A stretch of 44,785 nt of DNA from Halioglobus sp. (GCA_028825045.1 JAPKAY010000030.1:1-44785), one strand, 5' to 3'. Counted from the first letter of the stretch, positions 29,644 through 36,446 are shown. Notes: a model not told the origin generated them from the letters alone. Translations and numbers: made by a program.

Positions 29644-29986
29644 ACTTCCCCCGGAACATGAAATACACAGCCCCCACAAGACATATGCCAGCCCATAGAT
29701 AGTCAAGTTTTAGCGGCTCTTTAAGATACATTACAGAAAACGGCACAAAGACAGTTAACGTTATTACCTCTTGAATGATTTTCAGTTGGCCAACTGAAAG
29801 TACGGTAAAACCTATCCTGTTCGCCGGCACTTGAAATAGATATTCAAAAAGTGCTATGCCCCAGCTTATGAGTGCGGCAATTATCCAAGGCTTACTACTA
29901 AGCTCTTTTAGATGCGCATACCATGCAAATGTCATGAATATATTGCTAACGACAAGCAATAGAATGGAGACTAGGATCGGATGCAT
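29636..29986 (-). CDS. DMT superfamily protein, DUF486
   Basis: A 116-residue four-helix membrane protein of the DUF486 family (drug/metabolite transporter half-size). Signature: SNIFMTFAWYAHLK in helix one, WIIAALISWGIALFEYLFQVPANRIG, then LKIIQEVITLTVFVPFSVMYLKEPLKLDY. Probably functions as a dimer; substrate unknown. Two adjacent ATGs (29989 and 29986) follow AGAGAGAG; the choice hardly matters. Confidence 0.9.
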   Translation of the reverse strand: MHPILVSILLLVVSNIFMTFAWYAHLKELSSKPWIIAALISWGIALFEYLFQVPANRIGFTVLSVGQLKIIQEVITLTVFVPFSVMYLKEPLKLDYLWAGICLVGAVYFMFRGKYV

Positions 29987-30020
29987 CATTTCTCTCTCTA
30001 TGCAGAATGCCGCCAGAATG

Positions 30021-30068
30021 ACCTTAAGCACGCAGTGCCGAAGCCCCTCTGGGCGGCTTTGTTAGGTG
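30021..30068 (-). repeat. attC-like site without its own gene
   Basis: TTTGTTAGGTGC is a good R'' side; the other end, CCTTAAGCAC, lacks the GTT. GCC...GCCC-CTCT-GGGCGGC is the internal hairpin. Only about 35 bases separate it from the next attC, so this is an empty or collapsed cassette. Confidence 0.55.
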
Positions 30069-30102
30069 CCGGCCCGATTAACTTCGCTCGGTCAAGTATT
30101 GC

Positions 30103-30165
30103 CTTCTAACACCAGGTACAGCGACTGCCGTAAGTGAGCCGCCGCACTTGACGGTCTTGTTACGC
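30103..30165 (-). repeat. attC site of the DoxX-like cassette
   Basis: R' GGTGTTAGAAG and R'' GCGTAACAAG on the minus strand; the stop of the DoxX-like gene is inside R''. Confidence 0.78.
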
Positions 30166-30540
30166 TAGCTTTTTTTCGTGCCAAAACCCGGTCGCCCATA
30201 ATATCCAGGCAATGAGCGGAAACTGTAATGCCACTCTTAACCACGCCGCCCAGGGTTCCAGCTGTTCACCGAACATAGGCATGTCATTAATCGCCATATT
30301 GATATTTGCAGGCAACACAGACAACAGGAAAAACCCTAATAGTATGCCCGTAATACGGCGATATTTGGGGATTAGCAAAAAGCTAGCGAAAAGAAACTCC
30401 ATAATTCCTGTAATCCAGACAATTTGATGTGCATACGGTAATGGCGTAATTCTCGCCAGCTCTGCGTCATGCGTAAAATGAAGAACTCCAGCTACAAAGA
30501 AAAAGGCGCTTAGAATGATAGCCGATAGGGATTTATTCAT
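30160..30540 (-). CDS. DoxX-like membrane protein
   Basis: A 126-residue four-helix protein: FFFVAGVLHFTHDAELARITP is the usual first-helix motif of DoxX-like proteins, followed by VWITGIMEFLFASFLLIP, GILLGFFLLSVLPANINMA and WLRVALQFPLIAWILWATGFW. Members of the broad family are linked to quinone or redox-stress membrane complexes, but this subgroup is uncharacterised. Confidence 0.88.
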   Translation of the reverse strand: MNKSLSAIILSAFFFVAGVLHFTHDAELARITPLPYAHQIVWITGIMEFLFASFLLIPKYRRITGILLGFFLLSVLPANINMAINDMPMFGEQLEPWAAWLRVALQFPLIAWILWATGFWHEKKLA

Positions 30541-30562
30541 TATTGATTTCTCGATACTTTTT

Positions 30563-30612
30563 GGCCTAATGCCGCTGGCATAGGCCCCAAACTGTGAAGC
30601 AATTTGTAGGAA
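30563..30612 (-). repeat. Mutated attC remnant
   Basis: GGCCTAATGCC-GCT-GGCATAGGCC is a near-perfect palindrome whose R' would read GGCATTAGGCC: the conserved G at the crossover is A. Its far end ATTTGTAGG is weak. It lies 34 bases from an intact attC, again a pair. Confidence 0.45.
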
Positions 30613-30645
30613 TAGCCGAAAGCAAATATGTTCGATCGTATTGAC

Positions 30646-30728
30646 GCATAACGCCTAGCGAAGTAGCGGAAGAATCAGGTTTTTGGCTATCCCGCGGAGG
30701 CAAGTATCCTTGGGCAAATTGTTATGTG
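30646..30728 (-). repeat. attC site
   Basis: GCATAACGCC and TTGTTATGTG (plus strand) give R' GGCGTTATGC and R'' CACATAACAA, one of the cleanest sites in the window; contains the stop of the adjacent two-helix gene. Confidence 0.85.
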
Positions 30729-31003
30729 TTTTGACTGGCGCCACGCTTTGGACTCCAGATTACCAGAAACGACACTAACAAATTCACCAACACAAGTAAG
30801 GTCGCTATGCTCAATGCTTGCCTGTAGGAGCCAAGTTGGGCTGACAAATATGCCTCTACGATTTCCGCATACTCAGTTGGTATATTGGCAGACTGCGCGA
30901 AAGGGACATGTGTGACCAGCAACGGGGACCATGCATAAACCACCGCGCCAGTAGACAACGCGAGTACCAAAACCGAAACAGCCACTTTGAAGCCTAGAGA
31001 CAC
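30722..31003 (-). CDS. Two-helix membrane protein of unknown function
   Basis: A 93-residue protein: MSLGFKVAVSVLVLALSTGAVVYAW as helix one, a 45-residue external segment (SANIPTEYAEIVEAYLSAQLGSYRQAL), and ATLLVLVNLLVSFLVIW as helix two before a basic C-terminus. Probably both ends in the cytosol. No family is recognised; the stop is in the attC R'' box, as for other cassette genes. Confidence 0.75.
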   Translation of the reverse strand: MSLGFKVAVSVLVLALSTGAVVYAWSPLLVTHVPFAQSANIPTEYAEIVEAYLSAQLGSYRQALSIATLLVLVNLLVSFLVIWSPKRGASQNT

Positions 31004-31140
31004 TGGAGACTCCTAAACATAAGGCCTGCCGCAGCGCTGGCGGAACCGAGGGCCGGCTTTGACGCTCCACCCCGCCATGGCGTATTTTTGGCGCTTTTCA
31101 TGCTGACTTTGAACCACTGATTTTACCTGCTACATAATTA

Positions 31141-31218
31141 TCAAACTGACTCAAACAGAGGCGCCGGTCTTGTCGTCTCGGCGCGAACTGCCATTCCTGG
31201 CTCGACTTGTTGGGTGCC
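31141..31218 (-). repeat. attC-like site of the lipoprotein cassette
   Basis: The R'' side CTTGTTGGGTGCC ends a few bases from the lipoprotein stop. The R' end is not clear. GGCGCC...GGCGCG gives the internal repeat. Between 31004 and 31140 there is another palindrome-rich piece (AAACATAAGGCC start) and no gene. Confidence 0.45.
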
Positions 31219-31225
31219 ATAAACG

Positions 31226-31471
31226 CTATTCGCCACAGTATTTTGCAAAGTTGCCCGGCGTGTTCTCGAAACCACTTTGCTTCGCCAGCTCCCATGGTCT
31301 CTCGCACTGTTCTGTTCGGGTACACCAGGAGTAGCCAGCTGAGCCAATACATCCATGCGCATCCCTGTCAGAACCCACAATGCTTGCGCTATTAGAGTCT
31401 GCCGAATTCTGGCTGGAACATCCACCCAAAAGCATAGCCAGCGTAAATATCGCGATAGATATTACTTTCAT
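31226..31471 (-). CDS. Small lipoprotein with conserved Cys/Trp domain
   Basis: An 81-residue lipoprotein: MKVISIAIFTLAMLLGGCSS has a clean lipobox (LGGC). The mature part ends in HGCIGSAGYSWCTRTEQC and ERPWELAKQSGFENTPGNFAKYC, a compact conserved module I have seen in many small bacterial lipoproteins with GCIGSAGY..C...C.RPWE. Function is unknown; four cysteines suggest two disulfides in the periplasm. Confidence 0.85.
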   Translation of the reverse strand: MKVISIAIFTLAMLLGGCSSQNSADSNSASIVGSDRDAHGCIGSAGYSWCTRTEQCERPWELAKQSGFENTPGNFAKYCGE

Positions 31472-31493
31472 TTTTTGCCCTCGCTAGTGATAA

Positions 31494-31529
31494 ACCAAAC
31501 GCCTCAAGCAGCTGCCTGACTTGTTAGAC
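31494..31529 (-). repeat. Short, probably truncated attC
   Basis: R' GGCGTTTGGT and R'' GTCTAACAAG are both present on the minus strand but only 36 bases apart, below the usual minimum of about 57, with a small GCAGCTGC core. It closes a segment (31530-31632) in which I find no ORF. Confidence 0.6.
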
Positions 31530-31632
31530 AGCACCGCTCTGGCCCCCTGTGGAAAATGAACTTGGCCGGACTACGAACCAGCTAAACGTCACCAGCCCGG
31601 CAAAAGTAGTATAGCAGACGATTCTGTAGTGC

Positions 31633-31690
31633 CTCCTAACACCCCAAACAGTTTAGCGTATGCGCGTCCCTCTGCTTTGACTTGTTAGGC
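31633..31690 (-). repeat. attC site of the PhlG-like cassette
   Basis: R' GGTGTTAGGAG and R'' GCCTAACAAG on the minus strand, 58 bases; lies directly after the hydrolase gene. Confidence 0.8.
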
Positions 31691-31703
31691 GGAAATTCCA
31701 CGA

Positions 31704-32357
31704 TCAGTTCACCCTGGTGTCCAATGCATATAGTTCGGGCAAAACCCCCCCCAGAGTGGTCATCTCTTCATGGCAGTGGACGAGAAGCGATCTTCCCAAT
31801 TCGTCCTTGGCCAGGGCGCGTCTAACCAACGAGCGATTGCCTAGCCATTCGACTATACGAGAACCAGTTCTTGAATTGACATGTCCAAGCCAGAATCTAC
31901 TATGTAAATCGCAACCCCACTCTTGGGGCAAGGCCAAATGAACCATCCGTCCAATATCAACAGGCCTATCTAGGAGCCCGCTGCGGGCACAGATAGCAAC
32001 GGCACCGGGGACGTCTTGTAGGGATTCATCGAAATACTCCACTGGTGGCAGAAAGGAAATTTTCAGTTTGTTCAATCGACCACCAATGTACTCATGGACA
32101 CAATGTTTTGCACCAATGTGGGTTCCCTGCAATTTGTCCTCCCAAGACATCCATATATGATCCCTTGGATGCCAGCGCTTATAGTGTTCCGTCGTTTGCA
32201 AATATTCACCGAACCACCACTCAATCATCTTTGGCGAAACTCCAGGCATTCGCGTAAGAGCTGCCACGTGCAATATCCCATTGGGCAGGCGCTCGATGCC
32301 ACTGAGATAGGGTAGTTTATCTGGTGTTAAGAGCGAGGTCTTTCGGTCAAAATCCAT
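31704..32357 (-). CDS. DAPG hydrolase (PhlG)-like protein
   Basis: A 217-residue protein related to the 2,4-diacetylphloroglucinol/phloretin hydrolase family, which cleaves a carbon-carbon bond in acylated phenols using zinc. Family-like segments: MPGVSPKMIEWWFGEYLQTTEHYKRWHPRDHIWMSW, then HIGAKHCVHEYIGGRLNKLKISFLPP, and the terminal HCHEEMTTLGGVLPELY whose HxxxE would be a metal pair. The protein is shorter than PhlG itself (about 300). ATG 32357 is chosen; the TTG at 32375 lies in the degenerate attC. The real substrate is unknown. Confidence 0.75.
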   Translation of the reverse strand: MDFDRKTSLLTPDKLPYLSGIERLPNGILHVAALTRMPGVSPKMIEWWFGEYLQTTEHYKRWHPRDHIWMSWEDKLQGTHIGAKHCVHEYIGGRLNKLKISFLPPVEYFDESLQDVPGAVAICARSGLLDRPVDIGRMVHLALPQEWGCDLHSRFWLGHVNSRTGSRIVEWLGNRSLVRRALAKDELGRSLLVHCHEEMTTLGGVLPELYALDTRVN

Positions 32358-32432
32358 CTTTACGCCTGGCGCCAACGGCTACGGTGCGCGGCTTCCGGCA
32401 GCCTGCGCTTGCTTTGCAACACGTTGCTTACT
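32358..32432 (-). repeat. Degenerate attC-like site
   Basis: GC-rich partial palindrome between the hydrolase and the sulfotransferase remnant. The R' side (TTTACGCC on the plus strand) seems to have lost one base and the R'' side (ACGTTGCTTACTC) is poor. Confidence 0.4.
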
Positions 32433-32442
32433 CACTTCATTC

Positions 32443-32991
32443 CTATGAGATTTCACCCGTAGCGAGCCATTGGGCACACTCGCTATCAAGTTCTGCGGCA
32501 GCACGACGCTCATACTTGGAGACCTCCTGGGCACTGAGGGTCTCGCGCCAGCGAACATTCGTTCCTTTATGAATGAAAGTTTGTGCACCGCCATCCCTAA
32601 AGGCACCACCCAGAGGTGTGCTTTTTGTGGCATTTACTTTCATATAGTCAAAACTGCATTGGCGTAGTGTGCACTCCCGTTTTTCTTCGTCGATTGGGGT
32701 TTGGATGAAATCTGCTATCCGGCGATGAGTCTGTGCTTCTGCCATCGGAAGCTTAACTTCCTTGGGCGGAACCCGTAGGTCGAGCCAGGGTGACATTTCT
32801 GCCACTTCCATTCCTTCCTCGCCGTTGGACAGCAATTGCGCAATGATTTGCTGTAACCAAGTAGCCCCCGATTTGGCGGAGCTCGAAATGACAATATCGT
32901 CGTTTCTAAAATTGAAGTCATTCCAGATAGTGGAATCAAAATGATGATTATGCAACTCTCGAGTTTTAACTGGAATAGTATTATTCTTCAT
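32443..32991 (-). pseudogene. Sulfotransferase with internal in-frame deletion
   Basis: A 182-residue ORF. The N-terminus has the PAPS 5'-phosphosulfate loop (ISSSAKSGATWLQQIIAQLL) and PWLDLRVPPKEVKLP. At EAQTHRR the sequence jumps to RRIADFIQTPIDEEKRE and continues to the usual C-terminus (CSFDYMKVNATKS, GGAQTFIHKGTNVRWRETLS). Intact relatives are near 285 residues; about 100 residues are missing, including the 3'-phosphate-binding motif and the catalytic-site middle. Expression is possible, but sulfotransfer should be lost. Confidence 0.82.
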
Positions 32992-33017
32992 AAATACCTC
33001 ATCACACTTGGCTTAGA

Positions 33018-33078
33018 GACGCATACCGCTTCAGGTTGGGGCTGCCGTTAAGCCGTCCCAAACCATGACTTGTTATGC
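33018..33078 (-). repeat. attC site
   Basis: R'' GGCATAACAAG on the minus strand carries the stop of the gene to its right. The R' end reads GGTATGCGTC, missing one T. GGTTGGGGCT...AGCCGTCCCAAACC is the imperfect stem. Confidence 0.7.
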
Positions 33079-33387
33079 CCTCCGTTTGCAAAATACGCAG
33101 CCGAAAGTCCCCGTTTTTGCAAAGTAGGAACCTAGCTCGAATACACCCAACGGAGCTAAAATGTGTAGCAACCAATCCGTTGCAAGTTCACCGTAGTTGC
33201 GGATCTTAAGATTTACCCGGCGGAGATGCACATGGGCAGACTGGTGTAGTCTGGCACAGTCCATTATTAGATCATGCGCCTCGGTGCAAAGTCTGTACGC
33301 TTCCTTGTAGTCTCCCGTCGATTCAGCTTGAAGTGCGGAATTCCACAATTCCTCCGCTATCCGTGCTCGCTCTTCTATACTATCCAT
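33073..33387 (-). CDS. Conserved hypothetical protein
   Basis: A 104-residue protein with a helical N-terminus (IEERARIAEELWNSALQAESTGDYKEAYRLCTEAHDLIMDC) that looks like one tetratricopeptide-type hairpin, then HLRRVNLKIRNYGELATDW and a short hydrophobic end (LLHILAPLGVFELGSYFAKTG). GAGGAG stands before ATG 33387. I recall similar proteins in other environmental integron arrays, but no function. Confidence 0.75.
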   Translation of the reverse strand: MDSIEERARIAEELWNSALQAESTGDYKEAYRLCTEAHDLIMDCARLHQSAHVHLRRVNLKIRNYGELATDWLLHILAPLGVFELGSYFAKTGTFGCVFCKRRA

Positions 33388-33409
33388 CAATACTCCTCGG
33401 CAGACCAGG

Positions 33410-33454
33410 ACGCATAAAGCCTGCGGAACGACGCGCCGCAGATGCCTGTTATGG
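33410..33454 (-). repeat. Short attC-like site
   Basis: CTGCGG-AACGACG-CGCCGCAG forms the hairpin. Ends GCATAAAGCC and CCTGTTATGG are near consensus. It follows the DUF6868 gene. Confidence 0.6.
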
Positions 33455-33470
33455 TTACGATGGAGATCAC

Positions 33471-33716
33471 CTAAGCCATTATTTTAAGTGCTATATACGG
33501 CACAATGTTAAGAACAAGTATGGCCAATTTATAGTTAGCTAAGAAACTGAAGTACTGAGAATCTAGTTGCTGCATCGACACTTTAGACAGCTGGCTGTGA
33601 ATTTTTTTCGCCCAACCTCCAGCGAAAAACAGCATGAGAGTTGCGAAGGCTAGAATGCAGCCGTTTATGATCGAACACCATCCGAGAAATTCAGTAACCA
33701 CGGAAATATCGCTCAT
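33471..33716 (-). CDS. DUF6868-like membrane protein
   Basis: An 81-residue two-helix protein. LGWCSIINGCILAFATLMLFFAGGW, then a conserved linker (KIHSQLSKVSMQQLDSQYF) and ANYKLAILVLNIVPYIALKIMA match the DUF6868 pattern LGWCSVIN...YK..I...N.VPY.AL. AGGA is 6 bases before ATG 33716. Function unknown. Confidence 0.82.
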   Translation of the reverse strand: MSDISVVTEFLGWCSIINGCILAFATLMLFFAGGWAKKIHSQLSKVSMQQLDSQYFSFLANYKLAILVLNIVPYIALKIMA

Positions 33717-33741
33717 CACTATTCCTCTCTGCATTTTTTAC

Positions 33742-33788
33742 GAAAACGCTTCAAGCAGAGTGCCGGTTACTGCCCTGATTTGTTAAGT
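33742..33788 (-). repeat. Short attC-like site
   Basis: R' side AAGCGTTTTC and R'' side CACTTAACAAA on the minus strand. The spacing of 47 bases is short and the palindrome is weak. Confidence 0.6.
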
Positions 33789-33801
33789 GACGGACACACC
33801 G

Positions 33802-34104
33802 CTATCGAACACATTCCTGTTCCACCGTAACCCCGAGCTTATCGAGCTGCGCGTCTGCTATCTGGAACGACCTTGCGTAGTCGCTTGGCGCACCGCAACC
33901 ATGACACATTCCAAATTTACTGTCACCGTTCTTAAACCAGAGCACATTAGAATCAGTAGCCGTTGCATCGAACATCCTCATGATCTCTTCACCGGGCGAT
34001 TGAATCTTGGTCCAGATTCCCGGCGGGGCCATATCGAGACAATCTATCGCCAAAGAGTCACAACCTGCCAAAAGAATGAAAATAGTGAGGTACAGTAGCT
34101 TCAA
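33802..34104 (-). CDS. Small lipoprotein, TTG start
   Basis: A 100-residue lipoprotein: a short hydrophobic leader LKLLYLTIFILLAGC with lipobox LAGC, then SLAIDCLDMAPPGIWTKIQSPGEEIMRM and a small CHGCGAP motif. No ATG occurs before the leader; TTG at 34104 gives the natural signal peptide. Function unknown; the CxxC pair may be a disulfide or metal site. Confidence 0.68.
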   Translation of the reverse strand: MKLLYLTIFILLAGCDSLAIDCLDMAPPGIWTKIQSPGEEIMRMFDATATDSNVLWFKNGDSKFGMCHGCGAPSDYARSFQIADAQLDKLGVTVEQECVR

Positions 34105-34122
34105 TCTAAGCACCAGATTTAG

Positions 34123-34187
34123 AGACCTAAGCTTTCGGCGGGGGCGGCCAGATAGTAGCCGGCCCTGCTGCACGTATTTGTTAGGTG
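34123..34187 (-). repeat. attC site of the nitroreductase-like cassette
   Basis: R'' CACCTAACAAA is canonical and lies next to the stop at 34198. R' reads AGCTTAGGTC, with C where G of GTT is expected. GGCGGCC...GGCCGG-type stem inside. Confidence 0.7.
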
Positions 34188-34197
34188 TCCTACACAT

Positions 34198-34647
34198 TCA
34201 GGCTAGCTCGAACTCCACCACGATGGCTGTATGCGATGCCTTGACGAGATCATCGCTATTGAGACTACCATCTGAGTTTAGTCGAATTTCTTGATACGCG
34301 GCGTCTTGAGGATATATCGCTAAAAACTCAGATAACACTTTCTGGATACTGGGAGGGTCACGCTCGAGGACAATTGCGGTGTAAGTGCTATTAGTGCCCC
34401 GCACTAGTAAAGAGACGCCAGGAGTTGCCTGAACATTACGCCACCACTGAACGTGATCGGTTGTTAAGCACCGGAGACGACTACCTGAGCGCATATAACG
34501 AACTGGTGTGGAATACTCAACTCCGGATTTCCTGCCGACGTAACTGATGAGTAGAACACTATTGCTCATCAGTAAGTGCAGCGGAGACTTCAGCAACAGT
34601 CGAACTACGATATTGATGAAGACAAAAACGGGTTCGGGTATTCTCAT
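34198..34647 (-). CDS. Nitroreductase/quinone reductase family protein (DUF385)
   Basis: A 149-residue split-barrel protein: LLISYVGRKSGVEYSTPVRYMRSGSRLRCLTTDHVQWWRNVQATPGVSLLVRG follows the F420H2-dependent (Ddn-like) family pattern of T..GRKTG..R..P..Y.......V........WW.N....P.V....G. In many gammaproteobacteria F420 is not made, so the cofactor may be another flavin; that is inference. The ATG at 34647 is the natural start. Confidence 0.85.
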   Translation of the reverse strand: MRIPEPVFVFINIVVRLLLKSPLHLLMSNSVLLISYVGRKSGVEYSTPVRYMRSGSRLRCLTTDHVQWWRNVQATPGVSLLVRGTNSTYTAIVLERDPPSIQKVLSEFLAIYPQDAAYQEIRLNSDGSLNSDDLVKASHTAIVVEFELA

Positions 34648-34663
34648 GTATTCGACTAGAACA

Positions 34664-34752
34664 CGTAACGCCCAGTTAAAGAGTTGGCTAAAACGTGAAG
34701 CGGAGCGGAATCAGCCAACTGTAATTCGCCCCCGCTTGAACAGCTTGTTATA
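34664..34752 (-). repeat. attC site
   Basis: R' GGGCGTTACG and R'' TATAACAAG on the minus strand; GTTGGCT...AGCCAAC forms a perfect 7-bp stem. The R'' box provides the stop of the SMR fragment. Confidence 0.85.
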
Positions 34753-34945
34753 ATCTGTAATAACTCACTGTTTTTGAGAATACACACATAACTACAACAC
34801 CAGCCACGGTTACACACATGCCTATAATTGCGGGCAAGTCTTTTATCTGTTTACGTAACACTACACTTATTGATGCGATTAAGAAAATCCCCGTGGGAGC
34901 CAAAATGGCATAAGCGAGACCTACGGCAGTGGTCGGACTGTAAGA
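34748..34945 (-). pseudogene. C-terminal half of an SMR multidrug transporter
   Basis: The in-frame reading from about 34945 is PTTAVGLAYAILAPTGIFLI, then ASISVVLRKQIKDLPAIIGM and a last helix to SKTVSYYRL. This is the second half of an EmrE/Qac-type small multidrug resistance protein (usual length about 110). The first two helices, including the essential Glu14 region, are missing: the frame upstream runs through the neighbouring attC. The break lies at the codons for LAYAI, whose DNA (CGCTTATGCC) resembles an R' box. Confidence 0.75.
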
Positions 34946-34988
34946 TCGTCCGGCGACCGAGGGGACGAACTGGCCGTACTTGTTATGC
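34908..34988 (-). repeat. attC site of the hspQ cassette, overlapping the SMR remnant
   Basis: R'' GCATAACAAG and R' GCTTATGCC on the minus strand. The two halves pair through TACGGC(C)AGT...TCG with bulges when folded, as attC bottom strands do. The R' half is at the same time the coding DNA for the SMR motif. Confidence 0.7.
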
Positions 34989-34997
34989 AGTAGATTA

Positions 34998-35327
34998 CTA
35001 ATTGGTCCTGCCCGCTCGAAAATACCGTCCATCCTCAAAGCGCGCAAAAATTTGTGCGAGCATTGGATGATTGATCGGTTCGGCACTCGTATCACGCTCC
35101 AAATTCTGCTCAGCTACATAGGTGCTATGTACCGCTCCATCTACTAAAACGTGATACCAAGGCTGATCTTTCGGCGGACGCGACCTCGCAACCGCCTCGT
35201 ACCACTCCTCCGTTGATTGAAAAGTAGCATCAACATCCACGATAACTCCGCGGTAATTAAAAAGCTGATGCTGAACCAGATCACCAATAGAAAATTTTGC
35301 CCTGCTAATGTTTGTCACCGTACCCAT
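34998..35327 (-). CDS. hspQ: Heat shock protein HspQ-like
   Basis: A 109-residue protein of the HspQ/YccV fold: AKFSIGDLVQHQLFNYRGVIVDVDATFQSTEEWYEAVARSRPPKDQPWYHVLVDG, then TYVAEQNLERDTSAEPINHP. HspQ binds hemimethylated oriC DNA and acts as a specificity factor for Lon in enterobacteria. Start ATG 35327 has AAGGA five bases upstream; the longer frame covers the neighbouring methyltransferase and is shadow. A core-type gene captured as a cassette; the usual chromosomal copy would be elsewhere. Confidence 0.9.
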   Translation of the reverse strand: MGTVTNISRAKFSIGDLVQHQLFNYRGVIVDVDATFQSTEEWYEAVARSRPPKDQPWYHVLVDGAVHSTYVAEQNLERDTSAEPINHPMLAQIFARFEDGRYFRAGRTN

Positions 35328-35366
35328 AGATTCCTTATCGTGCTTCTCTGTGATACATCGCCTGCC

Positions 35367-35376
35367 GCATAACGCC
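35367..35376 (-). repeat. R' box only (collapsed attC)
   Basis: A perfect R' box (GGCGTTATGC on the minus strand) touches the stop of the methyltransferase, with no palindrome or R'' in front except GTTTAAG. The attC here has lost its middle. Confidence 0.6.
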
Positions 35377-36345
35377 TTAAACCTTAAACTCAGACACCAC
35401 CGCAAACGGCCCCTTTTTGTTTGCGCCACCCATAAAATGGGTTTCACCCACATTAAGGTTCTCACTCGCAATGAAGCTATTAAGAACAGACTCATAACCA
35501 GTGTCAAAGGGAAGCCCGAAGTCTAACCCCTCATCGGTAAATTCTAACGTTTTCTTGCCCGCCTTAGACTTCCCTAACTGGACGAATCTATGGGCATAAA
35601 TATCGGCCACTATCGAACTGCCGGGTATAGCGCACATGCCAATTTCTCGAAACATCTTCCGTACATCGTACTCAGACAAATAGAGTGTTACACCCTCCCA
35701 CAAAAAGACAGTCTTTTTCGCCGCATCGTAGCCGCTACTCTTGAGTTCGTCGAAAAGTGTGTCTTCTGTAAAGTTAACCGACACGAAATTCACATGACCC
35801 GCAGCTATATTGGCCTTTCCAAGCCATTTAATTTTCAAGCTCTGCGTTTCGATCTGGTCTACCTCGAAGAAAGAGACCCCGCGACTTTTCAGCGCGCCGT
35901 AGGCACGCGTGTCGTACCCCGCCCCTAAAACGACGAACTGTTCTGCATCGCCCACCAGTCGATCAATGATTCGGTCGATGTATATCGTTCTCGCTATTAT
36001 CAAGTCTACGACAGTTTCTTTGGCCTCTTTTGGCAATTTTGGGTACACGAAATAACGTCCGCTGATTTTGTACTTAAGCCACAAGGGAAATAGCACCAAC
36101 CACAATCCCGCGGTTGATGTATTGGGCAAAGCTCTGGCGAGTTTTTCTGCAGCATCATCTGGTCGGATGTCAAACACATGCATAGTCCAGCGACCGTTTA
36201 GCACCTCAATTGCTGTTTGAGAGGACCCCAGTCGATTGCTCACAATCATTTGCTTATAGGCAATCAGGACAATTCCAACCAAACCAAGCGGCAGAAGCAG
36301 AATCTGCAACGGTATAAAAATGAGGAAAGAGAACCGGTTTAACAT
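35377..36345 (-). CDS. LCMT-type class I SAM-dependent methyltransferase
   Basis: A 322-residue protein of the TIGR00027/LCMT (leucine carboxyl methyltransferase-like) family. A hydrophobic N-terminal helix (FLIFIPLQILLLPLGLVGIVLIAY) is followed by ARTIYIDRIIDRLV, the SAM loop VVLGAGYDTRAYG, the acidic strand FFEVDQIETQSLK, and FLWEGVTLYLSEYDVRKMF. Likely membrane-attached. The methyl acceptor is unknown. Starts at ATG 36345. Confidence 0.9.
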   Translation of the reverse strand: MLNRFSFLIFIPLQILLLPLGLVGIVLIAYKQMIVSNRLGSSQTAIEVLNGRWTMHVFDIRPDDAAEKLARALPNTSTAGLWLVLFPLWLKYKISGRYFVYPKLPKEAKETVVDLIIARTIYIDRIIDRLVGDAEQFVVLGAGYDTRAYGALKSRGVSFFEVDQIETQSLKIKWLGKANIAAGHVNFVSVNFTEDTLFDELKSSGYDAAKKTVFLWEGVTLYLSEYDVRKMFREIGMCAIPGSSIVADIYAHRFVQLGKSKAGKKTLEFTDEGLDFGLPFDTGYESVLNSFIASENLNVGETHFMGGANKKGPFAVVSEFKV

Positions 36346-36359
36346 GCTCTAGTGCGAGT

Positions 36360-36446
36360 AGTAATGCCTAAAGCTTTCATAAGAAGTGGGCACTTTGTTG
36401 CGAGCCCAATGCCAAAAGCGTGTTTTTTAGTGGGCTTGTTAGGTGC
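36360..36446 (-). repeat. attC site of the DUF2805 cassette
   Basis: R'' GCACCTAACAAG is intact; the R' end reads AGGCATTACT, with A for G of GTT. GGGC...GCCC repeats inside. Confidence 0.7.
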
